Source: JADGOV01 sp040002735 (GTDB taxonomy: Bacteria; Actinomycetota; Actinomycetes; JADGOV01). From it: a stretch of 6,370 bases of DNA. Position 1 is the first letter of the stretch. Every line of letters starts with the position of its first letter. The position numbers and the translations under genes were made by a program. Below, piece by piece: positions 1-5,971 of the stretch. The stretch covers positions 1-6,370 of the forward strand of contig JBDUDX010000122.1 of NCBI GenBank assembly GCA_040002735.1. Reading direction: 5' to 3'. Under the pieces are notes generated by a model. The model did no database searches and had not been told where the DNA came from. It saw only the letters and a program-made list of their open reading frames with translations.

Positions 1-254
1 CGAAAAACCCGAAGGAGGCCAAGGCGTTCGTCGACTACCTGTACACCACCGCGGCCCAGAAGGTCTTCGCGGACAACGGTTACCGGCCGGTGGTGGCCGG
101 CGCGGCCGCGGCCGACAAGTTCCCCACTCCTTCGGGGCTGTTCACCATTAAGGACCTGGGTGGGTGGACGGCGGTGAGCAAGGAGTTCTTCGACCCGAAG
201 AAGTCGATCATGGCGGATGTAGAGCGCAAGCTCGGCGTCGCAACCCAGAAATGA
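1..254 (+). CDS. Sulfate/thiosulfate ABC transporter substrate-binding protein, 3' end (partial)
   Basis: This is the last 83 codons of a sulfate-binding protein; the 5' part lies outside the window and the reading frame starts at base 3. The protein captures sulfate or thiosulfate outside the membrane and delivers it to the CysT/CysW channel. The visible C-terminus has the pattern usual for the Sbp/CysP/SubI family: a helix like AKAFVDYLYTTAAQKVFADN, then a YRPV segment, then LFTIKDLGGW and a final KEFFDPKKSIM helix. The tail of Escherichia coli Sbp has the same order of elements (AKAYLNYLYS, YRPR, LFTI, GGW). The signal peptide and oxyanion-binding residues cannot be seen, so sulfate and thiosulfate preference cannot be told apart. 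The stop TGA is 6 nt before the TTG assigned to the next permease and is in the same frame. Family assignment is strong from both sequence and operon context. Confidence 0.93.
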   Translation, partial: KNPKEAKAFVDYLYTTAAQKVFADNGYRPVVAGAAAADKFPTPSGLFTIKDLGGWTAVSKEFFDPKKSIMADVERKLGVATQK

Positions 255-260
255 TCCGCG

Positions 261-1205
261 TTGACACCCGATAGCGGCCTGCTGCCCCCGGGCCAGTCCG
301 GCCCCGGGGAGGATGCCGACGGCGACGGGGCGGCGCATCCCGCGTCCGCCGTGCAAGTCTTGGACGCGCTGGATACCTCCGCCACCGCCGATACTGCCCC
401 GCCGGCTCCGTTAGGTCGGCGCAAGCTGAGCCGTGGCGTGGCTGCTGGGCTCGGTATCACCACGATGTACCTGAGCCTGCTGGTGCTGATACCGCTGGCC
501 GCGGTGGTGTGGCGGTCGGCAGAGAACGGCCCGGCGTTCTTCTGGGGGGCGGTGACCGCGCCCGAGTCGTGGGCGGCGCTCAAGCTCACCGTCGGCGCCT
601 CAGTTCTGGTCGCGGTGATCAACCTGGTGATGGGCACGCTGATCGCCTGGGTGCTGGTGCGGGACGACTTCAAGGGCAAAGCACTCGTCGACATGGTGAT
701 CGATTTGCCGTTCGCGCTGCCCACGATCGTCGCCGGGCTGGTGCTCCTCGCCCTGTACGGCCCGAACAGCCCGCTGGGCGTCAACCTGGCCTACGCCCGC
801 AGCGGTGTGGTGGTGGCGCTGCTGTTCGTGACGCTGCCGTTCGTGGTGCGTACCGTCCAGCCGGTACTGCTGGAACTCGACCGTGAGATGGAGTCGGCGG
901 CGGCCTCACTTGGGGCGGGTAATGGCACGATCTTCCGTCGCATCATGCTGCCGAACCTCATTCCGGCGATGGCCTCGGGCACAGCCTTGGCGTTCGCTCG
1001 GTCGATCAGCGAGTTCGGCTCCACCGTGCTGATCTCCGGCAACATCCCGTTCAAGACGCAGGTCGCCGCGGTGAACATCTTCGGCCAGATCGAAAGTGAC
1101 AACCCGGTCGGCGCGGCGGCCGTCTCCACCGTGCTCCTGGTCGTCGCGCTCGTCGTTCTCGTCCTGCTCGACGTCCTGCAGCGCTGGGGAGTCAAGCGTG
1201 CCTAA
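261..1205 (+). CDS. cysT: Sulfate ABC transporter permease CysT
   Basis: This is one of the two membrane-spanning subunits of the sulfate/thiosulfate importer. It pairs with CysW and docks on CysA. From the TTG start it is 314 aa, longer than the usual roughly 280 aa, because residues 1-58 form a Pro/Ala/Asp-rich, probably disordered cytoplasmic tail. Hydrophobic segments lie near residues 66-84, 108-133, 143-167, 182-198, 232-247 and 284-304. The EAA coupling loop for CysA is at about 211-231 (ESAAASLGAG, then IFRRIMLP), followed by the characteristic SISEFGSTVLIS at 248-259. Third-position GC stays high from 261 onward, which supports an upstream start, but there is no good Shine-Dalgarno at the TTG. 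GTG at 351 or 438 are alternatives, and the start is the weak point of this call. CysT rather than CysW is inferred from gene order and the SEFGS motif. Its 3' end overlaps cysW by 8 nt. Confidence 0.93.
   Translation: MTPDSGLLPPGQSGPGEDADGDGAAHPASAVQVLDALDTSATADTAPPAPLGRRKLSRGVAAGLGITTMYLSLLVLIPLAAVVWRSAENGPAFFWGAVTAPESWAALKLTVGASVLVAVINLVMGTLIAWVLVRDDFKGKALVDMVIDLPFALPTIVAGLVLLALYGPNSPLGVNLAYARSGVVVALLFVTLPFVVRTVQPVLLELDREMESAAASLGAGNGTIFRRIMLPNLIPAMASGTALAFARSISEFGSTVLISGNIPFKTQVAAVNIFGQIESDNPVGAAAVSTVLLVVALVVLVLLDVLQRWGVKRA
1186..1191 (+). promoter_or_regulatory. Ribosome binding site of cysW
   Basis: GGGGAG lies 6 nt upstream of the GTG at 1198, inside the end of cysT. It decides the cysW start: the open frame extends back to 1096, but only this GTG has a good Shine-Dalgarno and gives a normal-length permease. 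Confidence 0.7.
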
Positions 1206-1986
1206 GCGCGTCCTGCGGTACACCGCAGTCACGTACCTGTTCTTCCTGCTGGTGCTGCCGCTGGCCCTCATCACGTGGCGGACGTTCTCCCACGGCATCG
1301 GTCCGGTCTGGGACGCTCTGACGACGCCGCCGGCGCTGCACGCCTTCCGGGTCACCGTCATCGTCGCGGTGATCTCGGTGGCGCTCAACACACTCTTCGG
1401 CGTCGGGTCGGCGGTTCTCCTCGTCCGCCACGAGTTTCCGGGCAAGCGGGTGCTGAACGCGTTGATCGACCTTCCGCTGGCGGTCTCGCCGGTGGTCGTG
1501 GGGCTCGCGTTGATCCTGGTGTACGGCAACAACACCGTGATCGGCGGCTGGCTCTCCGACCACGGTCTGCCGATCATCTTCTCCATCCCGGGGATGGTGC
1601 TGGCTACCGTCTTCGTCTCGCTACCGCTGGTGGTCCGTGCGGTCGCGCCGGTACTCGCCGAGGTCGGGGTCGAGCAGGAGCAAGCGGCGTGGACTCTCGG
1701 CGCCTCACCGCGGGTGGCCTTTCTGCGCATCACGCTGCCGGCGATCCGTTGGGCGTTGGCGTACGGCATGGTGCTTGCCCTGGCCCGCTCGCTCGGCGAG
1801 TACGGCGCGGTCGCCGTGGTCTCCGGACGGCTGGTGGACCAGACCCAAACCTTGACGCTCTTCGTCGAGGAGCGGTATCAGAACTTCGACCAGACAGCCG
1901 CCTACGCGGCGTCGTTCTCCCTCGCTTTTGTGGCGGTCGTGATCCTCCTGTTCGTCAAACTTCTCCGACCCAAGGGAAATTCCTGA
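1198..1986 (+). CDS. cysW: Sulfate ABC transporter permease CysW
   Basis: This is the second channel subunit of the sulfate/thiosulfate importer, 262 aa, a normal length for the family. The GTG at 1198 is chosen because it has a GGGGAG ribosome site and because residues 1-9 are a short basic leader (PKRVLRYT) before the first membrane helix. Hydrophobic segments lie near residues 9-27, 51-76, 87-110, 125-151, 182-196 and 234-255. The EAA loop that contacts CysA is at about 161-181 (EQAAWTLGAS, then VAFLRITLP). It is followed by ARSLGEYGAVAVVSG (196-210), the motif typical of CysW, and then QTQTLTLFVEERY in the last periplasmic loop. The gene overlaps cysT by 8 nt and cysA by 1 nt, so translation is probably coupled and the subunits made in fixed ratio. 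Nothing looks damaged. Confidence 0.95.
   Translation: MPKRVLRYTAVTYLFFLLVLPLALITWRTFSHGIGPVWDALTTPPALHAFRVTVIVAVISVALNTLFGVGSAVLLVRHEFPGKRVLNALIDLPLAVSPVVVGLALILVYGNNTVIGGWLSDHGLPIIFSIPGMVLATVFVSLPLVVRAVAPVLAEVGVEQEQAAWTLGASPRVAFLRITLPAIRWALAYGMVLALARSLGEYGAVAVVSGRLVDQTQTLTLFVEERYQNFDQTAAYAASFSLAFVAVVILLFVKLLRPKGNS
1972..1977 (+). promoter_or_regulatory. Ribosome binding site of cysA
   Basis: AAGGGA lies 8 nt before the ATG at 1986, within the last codons of cysW. It fixes the cysA start at the TGATG overlap. Confidence 0.65.
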
Positions 1987-2951
1987 TGGCGATCCGTGCT
2001 ACGAACATCACCAAGAGGTTCGGGAACTTCGTCGCCTTGGACGACGTGTCGGTGGACATCCCCACCGGCGCCTTGACCGCGTTGCTCGGCCCCAGCGGCG
2101 GCGGCAAGTCCACCCTGTTGCGGATCATCGCGGGTTTGGAGACGCCGGATAGCGGCACCATCGACATCGAAGGGTCGGACGCCACGTCGCTGTCGCCGCA
2201 GCGGCGCAACGTGGGTTTCGTGTTCCAGCACTACGCCGCGTTCAAGCATCTGACGGTCTTCCGCAACGTGGCCTTCGGGCTGGAGATCCGCAAGACGCCG
2301 AAGGAGAAGATCCGAAGCCGCGTCACCGAGCTGCTCGAGCTGGTGCACCTGGACTCCATGTCCGAGCGTTACCCCTCCCAGCTCTCCGGTGGGCAGCGGC
2401 AGCGGATGGCGCTGGCCCGGGCGTTGGCTGTCGAGCCGAAAGTTCTGCTGCTCGACGAGCCGTTCGGCGCCCTGGACGCGCAGGTCCGCCAAGAGTTGCG
2501 GACCTGGCTGCGGCGGCTGCACGACGAAATGCACGTCACCACCGTGTTCGTCACCCACGACCAGGAAGAGGCCATGGAAGTCGCGGACAGCATCGTCGTA
2601 CTAGCGAAGGGAAAGGTCGAGCAGAGCGGCCAACCCGATGAGCTGTACGAGCGGCCGGCGAACGACTTCGTCATGAGCTTCCTCGGCCCGGTCACCACAG
2701 TCGGCGGCGAACTGGTACGACCGCACGACCTTGAAGTGCTCAGCCAGCCAGCTTCGGACACCGTACCGGCGACCGTGTTTCGAGTCGTCCGCCTCGGCTT
2801 CGAGGTACGGATCGAGCTACTACTCGACGGCGTCGACGCATGGGTGCAGGTCACCCGCGCCACCGCCGCCAGGCTCGGCCTGGCCAGCGGCAGCGTGGTA
2901 CACGTCCGCCCCCAACGCGAGCGAATCACAGTGCTCGCCGCCAGCGCATGA
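1986..2951 (+). CDS. cysA: Sulfate/thiosulfate import ATPase CysA
   Basis: This is the cytoplasmic ATPase of the importer, 321 aa. It hydrolyses ATP to drive sulfate or thiosulfate through CysT/CysW. All nucleotide-binding motifs are intact: Walker A GPSGGGKST (35-43), Q-loop glutamine 81 in FVFQHYAAF, signature LSGGQRQR (133-140), Walker B VLLLDEP (153-159), D-loop GALD (161-164) and the switch histidine 191 in FVTHDQEEA. The spacing and wording (YAAFKHLTVFRNVAFGL, then EPFGALDAQVRQELR) are typical of the CysA branch of the MalK/CysA importer ATPases. Residues about 240-315 form a short C-terminal TOBE-like regulatory region. At 321 aa it is somewhat shorter than the roughly 350-365 aa of enterobacterial CysA, as is common in actinomycetes. 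The ATG is in a TGATG overlap with cysW, and the stop overlaps the next ATG (ATGA). Confidence 0.96.
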   Translation: MAIRATNITKRFGNFVALDDVSVDIPTGALTALLGPSGGGKSTLLRIIAGLETPDSGTIDIEGSDATSLSPQRRNVGFVFQHYAAFKHLTVFRNVAFGLEIRKTPKEKIRSRVTELLELVHLDSMSERYPSQLSGGQRQRMALARALAVEPKVLLLDEPFGALDAQVRQELRTWLRRLHDEMHVTTVFVTHDQEEAMEVADSIVVLAKGKVEQSGQPDELYERPANDFVMSFLGPVTTVGGELVRPHDLEVLSQPASDTVPATVFRVVRLGFEVRIELLLDGVDAWVQVTRATAARLGLASGSVVHVRPQRERITVLAASA

Positions 2952-3463
2952 GCGCCGGGGCGCAGCGGTGGGGTACGGGGCCGGGCGTGGCTGACAACGA
3001 GTCGGCTGGGGTCCGGCTCACGCTGCACGATGATTCCGCCCACGCTGCGGTCAGCCCCCGCGCCGATACCGCGCTGCGCGTCCTGCTGGCCCTGGCTCGC
3101 ATTTCGGCTTCCGCGGTGCTCACTTCTGAGGCCCTGGCCCGGGAGCAGGGGCTGACCGGGCGAGCGCTCGATCCGATCCTCCTTGACCTCTCCCGGTTCG
3201 GGGTGATCGTCGGTATCCGCGGACCGGCCGGCGGATATCGGCTCGCCTGGCCGCCGGCTGAAATCACCCTGGCCGATGTGATCACCGCCGTCGACCGTCC
3301 ACTCGCCGAGGCGTGCGGGCTTACCGGCTGGGCGCGCCGCGTACGCCCACCGGCTGACGGGCTGGACGGAATGTGGCTGCAGGTGCGGGCAGGGCTGCGT
3401 GAGGTGCTGGAGCGCCACACCCTCGCGGGGCTGGGTTCGGGATCGGCCAGTGCCGGGTGGTGA
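2948..3463 (+). CDS. Rrf2-family winged-helix transcriptional regulator
   Basis: This is a 171-aa DNA-binding protein of the Rrf2 family, which includes IscR, NsrR and the Bacillus cysteine regulator CymR. Family landmarks are clear: SPRADTALRVLLALAR (36-51), the recognition segment EALAREQGLTGRALDPILLDLSR (61-83), the wing GIRGPAGGYRLAWPP (89-103), and ITLADVITAVDRPLAE (106-121). Only one cysteine is present (Cys123), so the three-cysteine [Fe-S] ligand set of IscR and NsrR is absent. This favours CymR-like or ligand/partner sensing. About 35 residues precede the usual family start; the ATG at 2948 is preferred for its ATGA overlap with cysA, while GTG 2987 is possible. Being last in the sulfate operon, it probably controls that operon according to sulfur or cysteine supply. 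That role is inferred from position, and its operator would lie upstream of the window. Confidence 0.9.
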   Translation: MSAGAQRWGTGPGVADNESAGVRLTLHDDSAHAAVSPRADTALRVLLALARISASAVLTSEALAREQGLTGRALDPILLDLSRFGVIVGIRGPAGGYRLAWPPAEITLADVITAVDRPLAEACGLTGWARRVRPPADGLDGMWLQVRAGLREVLERHTLAGLGSGSASAGW

Positions 3464-3540
3464 ATAGTCGCTGCGGCGGATCCCGGCCTGATGTGCGTGG
3501 ACTCGGAAGTCGCTCCCGTTATCCCAGGATATGCCGCGGC

Positions 3541-3726
3541 GTGTGGGTCAGGGACGCCTGGCGAGTCGGGGAGGACGCCGCGTTGGCCATGATTTTCCTC
3601 GCCGTGGCGGTCCGGTTGTCGAACAGGTGGTGGCTGCTGGTGGCGGCCGGCTGGGGGTTCGTCTCCTACCGCCAGCTCCGTTTGATGCGCCACGCACGGT
3701 CGCTGGCCGAAGACCAGTTGGTCTGA
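3541..3726 (+). CDS. Putative small membrane protein (61 aa), unknown function
   Basis: I do not recognise a named family. From the GTG at 3541 the protein is 61 aa, with two short hydrophobic stretches at about residues 12-25 and 29-42 (the second contains WWLLVAAGWGF). A basic, polar tail follows (YRQLRLMRHARSLAEDQLV). This suggests a small hairpin membrane protein with its tail in the cytoplasm. The case for coding is that nearly every codon from 3541 to the stop ends in G or C. The same frame is open back to 3457, but there about half the third positions are A or T, so the longer version is unlikely. A weak AGGA lies 11 nt upstream of the start. It sits about 77 nt after the Rrf2 gene in the same direction and may be read through from the operon. 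A real gene is likely but unproven. Confidence 0.5.
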   Translation: MWVRDAWRVGEDAALAMIFLAVAVRLSNRWWLLVAAGWGFVSYRQLRLMRHARSLAEDQLV

Positions 3727-3777
3727 AAGTTGACGGTAGCCGTGGCCGCGCCAGGGTTCGCGACGGAAGCCAGTGGA

Positions 3778-3794
3778 GCCCGGCGTCGCCGGGC
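3778..3794 (+). terminator. GC hairpin, possible terminator of the sulfate operon
   Basis: GCCCGGC and GCCGGGC form perfect 7-bp arms around a 3-nt loop (GTC), 51 nt after the small membrane protein gene. There is no T tract afterwards, which is usual for many actinomycete terminator hairpins but leaves the call uncertain. Confidence 0.35.
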
Positions 3795-3893
3795 GAGTGA
3801 CAGTACGGATGCGTGTAGACACGGGCGCCACGACCGCCCACGCCGTTCCGCCGCCTGGCGGGGACTCGCCGTGGAGGAGGATCGCGACCCCAA

Positions 3894-3907
3894 CACCGCC
3901 AGCGGTG
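3894..3907. repeat. Palindrome CACCGC-CA-GCGGTG, possible operator
   Basis: Two perfect 6-bp arms flank a 2-nt centre about 120 nt upstream of the sulfotransferase start. The centre is too tight for an ordinary hairpin, so a dimeric regulator site is the more natural reading. In GC-rich DNA it could arise by chance. Confidence 0.25.
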
Positions 3908-4011
3908 GCCTCTCCCTGCAGCCTGAGGCGACGGCGAGGCAGCACGACACATCCTCCCGGCCTCACCGGTCAGTTGAAAGGAAAAGTAGCGCTCAGACAG
4001 TCCGAATGCTG

Positions 4012-4018
4012 AAAGGAG
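4012..4018 (+). promoter_or_regulatory. Ribosome binding site of the sulfotransferase gene
   Basis: AAAGGAG lies 6 nt upstream of the GTG at 4025. It is the strongest Shine-Dalgarno in the window and fixes the start of the sulfotransferase. Confidence 0.8.
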
Positions 4019-4024
4019 CAAGCC

Positions 4025-4966
4025 GTGCCGCTGCCAGATTTCCTGGTCGTTGGTCCGCCCAAGGCCGGGACGACGGCGCTGCACGCGGCGCTGGCTCCGC
4101 ATCCAGAGCTGTACCTGTCCGATGTCAAGGAACCGCGGTTCTTTCTCTGCGACGGGCGGCCGCCGCCCAGCCGCGGCGGTCCTGGAGACGCCCAGACCTA
4201 TCAGGAGTACGTGTGGCGGCGAGCCGACTACGAGGCCCTCTTCGCCGACGCCCCGCCCGGCACGCTGCGGGGGGAGAGCAGCCCGTTCTACCTGCACGAC
4301 CTGGACGCGCAGCGGCGGATCCGGCGGCTGATCCCGGAGGCGAAGCTGATCGCTGTGCTGCGTGACCCGGTCGACCGGGCGCACAGCAACTGGGCGCACC
4401 TGTGGTCCGCCGGCCTGGAACCGCACGCCGAATTCATCGAGGCCTGCCGGCAGGAGAAGGCTCGGGTAGCCGACGGCTGGGCGCCGTTCTGGCAGTACAC
4501 CGGCCTCGGCCGGTACGGCGAACAGCTGGAGCACCTCTACGAGTTGTTCTCCCGCGAGCAGGTGCTGCTGCTGCGCTACCGGGACTTGCGCGACGCACCG
4601 GCTGAGACCCTGGACCGGGTCTGCGCGTTCCTCGGTGTCGAGACCGGCCTACTCAAGCGCATCCCCGCCGAGAACGTCCGCCCCCACGTGCCCCCGTCGC
4701 CGTGGACCGCCGGCGTGCGCACCGTGCTCCGCCGCGGCGCCGCCGTCGGCCCGGCATTTCCGCCCCGCATCCGCAGAGCCGCCCGCGCGCCGCTGCTGAC
4801 CCTGCTCCAGCTCGGAGGCACGCGACGGCCCAAGTTGACCCCGCTGCAGCGCCGTGAGGTGCTGCGCTACTTCGTCGACGACATTCCCCACCTGGAGCAG
4901 GTCACCGGCGAGAGCTACGCCGATTGGCTGACCCCGGAGTACAACACCGCACGACCGGGCCGATGA
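4025..4966 (+). CDS. PAPS-dependent sulfotransferase
   Basis: This is a cytosolic enzyme of 313 aa that transfers the sulfuryl group from PAPS to a hydroxyl or amine acceptor. The protein opens with FLVVGPPKAGTTAL (6-19), the 5'-phosphosulfate loop with its key Lys13. VKEPRFF (34-40) follows, where Glu37 aligns with the catalytic glutamate of heparan-sulfate N-deacetylase/sulfotransferase-type enzymes. The 3'-phosphate-binding element LIAVLRDPVDRAHSNW (108-123) contains Arg113 and Ser121. GRYGEQLEHL (162-171) and LLLRYRDLRDAPAETL (181-196) are further landmarks, and the C-terminus TPLQRREVLRYFVDDIPHLE is typical of this bacterial group. No signal peptide or membrane segment is seen. The acceptor is unknown; carbohydrate, lipid or natural product are all possible. 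It lies about 1 kb downstream of the sulfate importer operon, which would supply the sulfate for PAPS, although no PAPS-synthesis genes are in view. It converges on the propeller gene with a 13-nt gap. Confidence 0.92.
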   Translation: MPLPDFLVVGPPKAGTTALHAALAPHPELYLSDVKEPRFFLCDGRPPPSRGGPGDAQTYQEYVWRRADYEALFADAPPGTLRGESSPFYLHDLDAQRRIRRLIPEAKLIAVLRDPVDRAHSNWAHLWSAGLEPHAEFIEACRQEKARVADGWAPFWQYTGLGRYGEQLEHLYELFSREQVLLLRYRDLRDAPAETLDRVCAFLGVETGLLKRIPAENVRPHVPPSPWTAGVRTVLRRGAAVGPAFPPRIRRAARAPLLTLLQLGGTRRPKLTPLQRREVLRYFVDDIPHLEQVTGESYADWLTPEYNTARPGR

Positions 4967-4979
4967 TCACCCGCCGGGG

Positions 4980-5888
4980 TCAGGGCGCCGGGACGTACTC
5001 GGTACAAAGGTCGTGCGCGCCGTCGGCCCGGGTGGCTTCGTAGTAGAGCCGGTACCCGCCGTCGGGTAGCGGCAACACGCTGAGGTAGCGCAGCCCGCCC
5101 GGGCCGTTCGGGGATACCGCCCACGGCTGTTCCCCCTCCGGCTGGAACGATCCGGGCCAGGCACCGAACGCAACACCGGTCCGTTCCTCGAAGTTCTCCG
5201 CGGCGGTGGCCCGGCCGTCGTAGAACGCGACCGGCCGGCCGTTGCTCAGCAGAACGCTGGTGATCCGCGTCATCCGGGCATCCCAGCTTCCTGGTCGGCC
5301 GGCCAACGCCACCCCGTGCCATGCCCACTGCAAGCCGTCCCGGCTGGTGGCGTACGCCGTGTAGGCGGCATCGGTTCCCGGCTTCCCAGTCCCCGGATGG
5401 CAGCAGATCCACATGTGCCAACACCCCCCGGACCACGCCACCACCGGGTCCTTCACCGAACTCGCCCCGTCGCCAGGGAGCAGCCGCCGGCGACGCCTCG
5501 GGTCGAAAGCAGCTGGATCCGGCGCGTCGAGCACCTCCACGCGCCAGCCGCCCTCCGCAGGGAGATCCGAGCTCACGTACAACCGCCACGTCCCGTCCGG
5601 CAAGACGACCAGCTCGGGACGCTCCAGCGACTCGGCGTCGAAGCTTTCCCGCTCCAAGGTGGCGATGATCTCGAACCGCTCCCCGTCCTCCGACCGCGCT
5701 ATCACGTTTGCGAATCCCCGCCCCCGGCCGGCAGGTCGCCGGACACGGTAAGCAAGGTAGGTGACGCCGTCCACGAGCACGGCACTCGGTCCGCCTGCCC
5801 AATAACCCGGCCCCGCACCCGGCGAACCAACGACCACAACCGAACGGCGGGCATCCGGCAGCGGCAGAACACCTGTCGCGGAATTCAC
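4980..5888 (-). CDS. Five-bladed beta-propeller protein, glycosidase-like (GH43/GH32/GH130 fold), function unknown
   Basis: The 302-aa product shows repeated short strand motifs of a five-bladed propeller: GGPSAVLVDGVTYLAYRVRRP (32-52, strand pair joined by a turn), ANVIARSEDGERFE (60-73), RPELVVLPDGTWRLYVS (90-106), VKDPVVAWSGGCWHMWICC (145-163), AYATSRDGLQW (178-188), RPVAFYDGRATAAENFEERTG (218-238, conserved-looking loop) and GLRYLSVLPLPDGGYRLYYE (265-284). This is the fold of arabinanases, invertases and mannoside phosphorylases. Candidate active-site acids include Glu89 or Glu92, Asp147, Asp224 and Glu231, Glu234 or Glu235, but the usual N-terminal catalytic Asp of GH43 is not obvious. 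No signal peptide is visible, so a cytosolic protein is likely. The start is GTG with no proper leader: the -10 element ends 6 nt before it, suggesting a leaderless mRNA. It may be a glycosidase, a phosphorylase or a non-catalytic sugar binder; the substrate cannot be read from sequence. Confidence 0.85.
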   Translation of the reverse strand: MNSATGVLPLPDARRSVVVVGSPGAGPGYWAGGPSAVLVDGVTYLAYRVRRPAGRGRGFANVIARSEDGERFEIIATLERESFDAESLERPELVVLPDGTWRLYVSSDLPAEGGWRVEVLDAPDPAAFDPRRRRRLLPGDGASSVKDPVVAWSGGCWHMWICCHPGTGKPGTDAAYTAYATSRDGLQWAWHGVALAGRPGSWDARMTRITSVLLSNGRPVAFYDGRATAAENFEERTGVAFGAWPGSFQPEGEQPWAVSPNGPGGLRYLSVLPLPDGGYRLYYEATRADGAHDLCTEYVPAP

Positions 5889-5894
5889 GCCCCA

Positions 5895-5920
5895 AGATTA
5901 CCTACCACGACGGTAGACAA
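5895..5920 (-). promoter_or_regulatory. Leaderless promoter of the propeller gene
   Basis: On the minus strand TAATCT (5895-5900) matches the actinobacterial -10 consensus TANNNT and sits exactly 6 nt before the GTG at 5888, which would place the transcript start on or next to the start codon. TTGTCT (5915-5920) is a possible -35 but with a short 14-nt spacer, so the -35 is weak. No ribosome site with proper spacing is seen, which fits leaderless translation. Confidence 0.5.
5902..5916. promoter_or_regulatory. Possible operator palindrome in the propeller promoter
   Basis: CTACC and GGTAG form perfect 5-bp arms around a 5-nt centre (plus strand CTACCACGACGGTAG), lying between the putative -35 and -10. 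A dimeric repressor bound here would block RNA polymerase. The regulator is unknown. Confidence 0.4.
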
Positions 5921-5971
5921 GTGATGGATCAGGTTACGCACCGGCGCGAAGAAGCCGGTTGACTCATCAGG

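Larger units (their letters stand above)
3727..4024 (+). other. Intergenic gap of about 300 nt without a convincing gene
   Basis: Open frames exist here on both strands, but they are rich in Arg, Ser and Pro, show no recognised motif and have only moderate third-position GC bias. The stretch holds a GC-only hairpin (3778-3794), a palindrome (3894-3907) and the ribosome site of the sulfotransferase gene. I found no sulfur-related riboswitch core (SAM type) and no clean -10 TANNNT element at a usual distance from a -35 hexamer. A promoter for the sulfotransferase gene probably lies here but cannot be placed. Confidence 0.5.

Noticed and set aside
3531..3800. Alternative frame from ATG 3531 with AGGA nearby
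   Set aside because: The product is Arg/Gly-rich and hydrophilic with poor codon bias. The GTG 3541 frame has nearly all G/C third positions and a sensible hydrophobic pattern.
2369..3966. Two long overlapping minus-strand open frames antisense to cysA and the Rrf2 gene
   Set aside because: Their composition is dominated by Arg, Pro and Ser, and the opposite strand encodes clear conserved families.
3727..4024. Possible sulfur-responsive riboswitch upstream of the sulfotransferase gene
   Set aside because: No SAM-type conserved core or matching set of stems could be found by eye.
3548..4534. Long open frame on the minus strand (328 codons)
   Set aside because: It runs antisense to the sulfotransferase and the small membrane protein, is rich in Arg/Pro and lacks any recognisable motif. 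It is a GC-rich shadow.
4915..5895. Second long minus-strand frame overlapping the propeller gene (326 codons)
   Set aside because: It is Arg/Gly/Cys-rich with no motif, while the other frame gives the regular propeller strand repeats.
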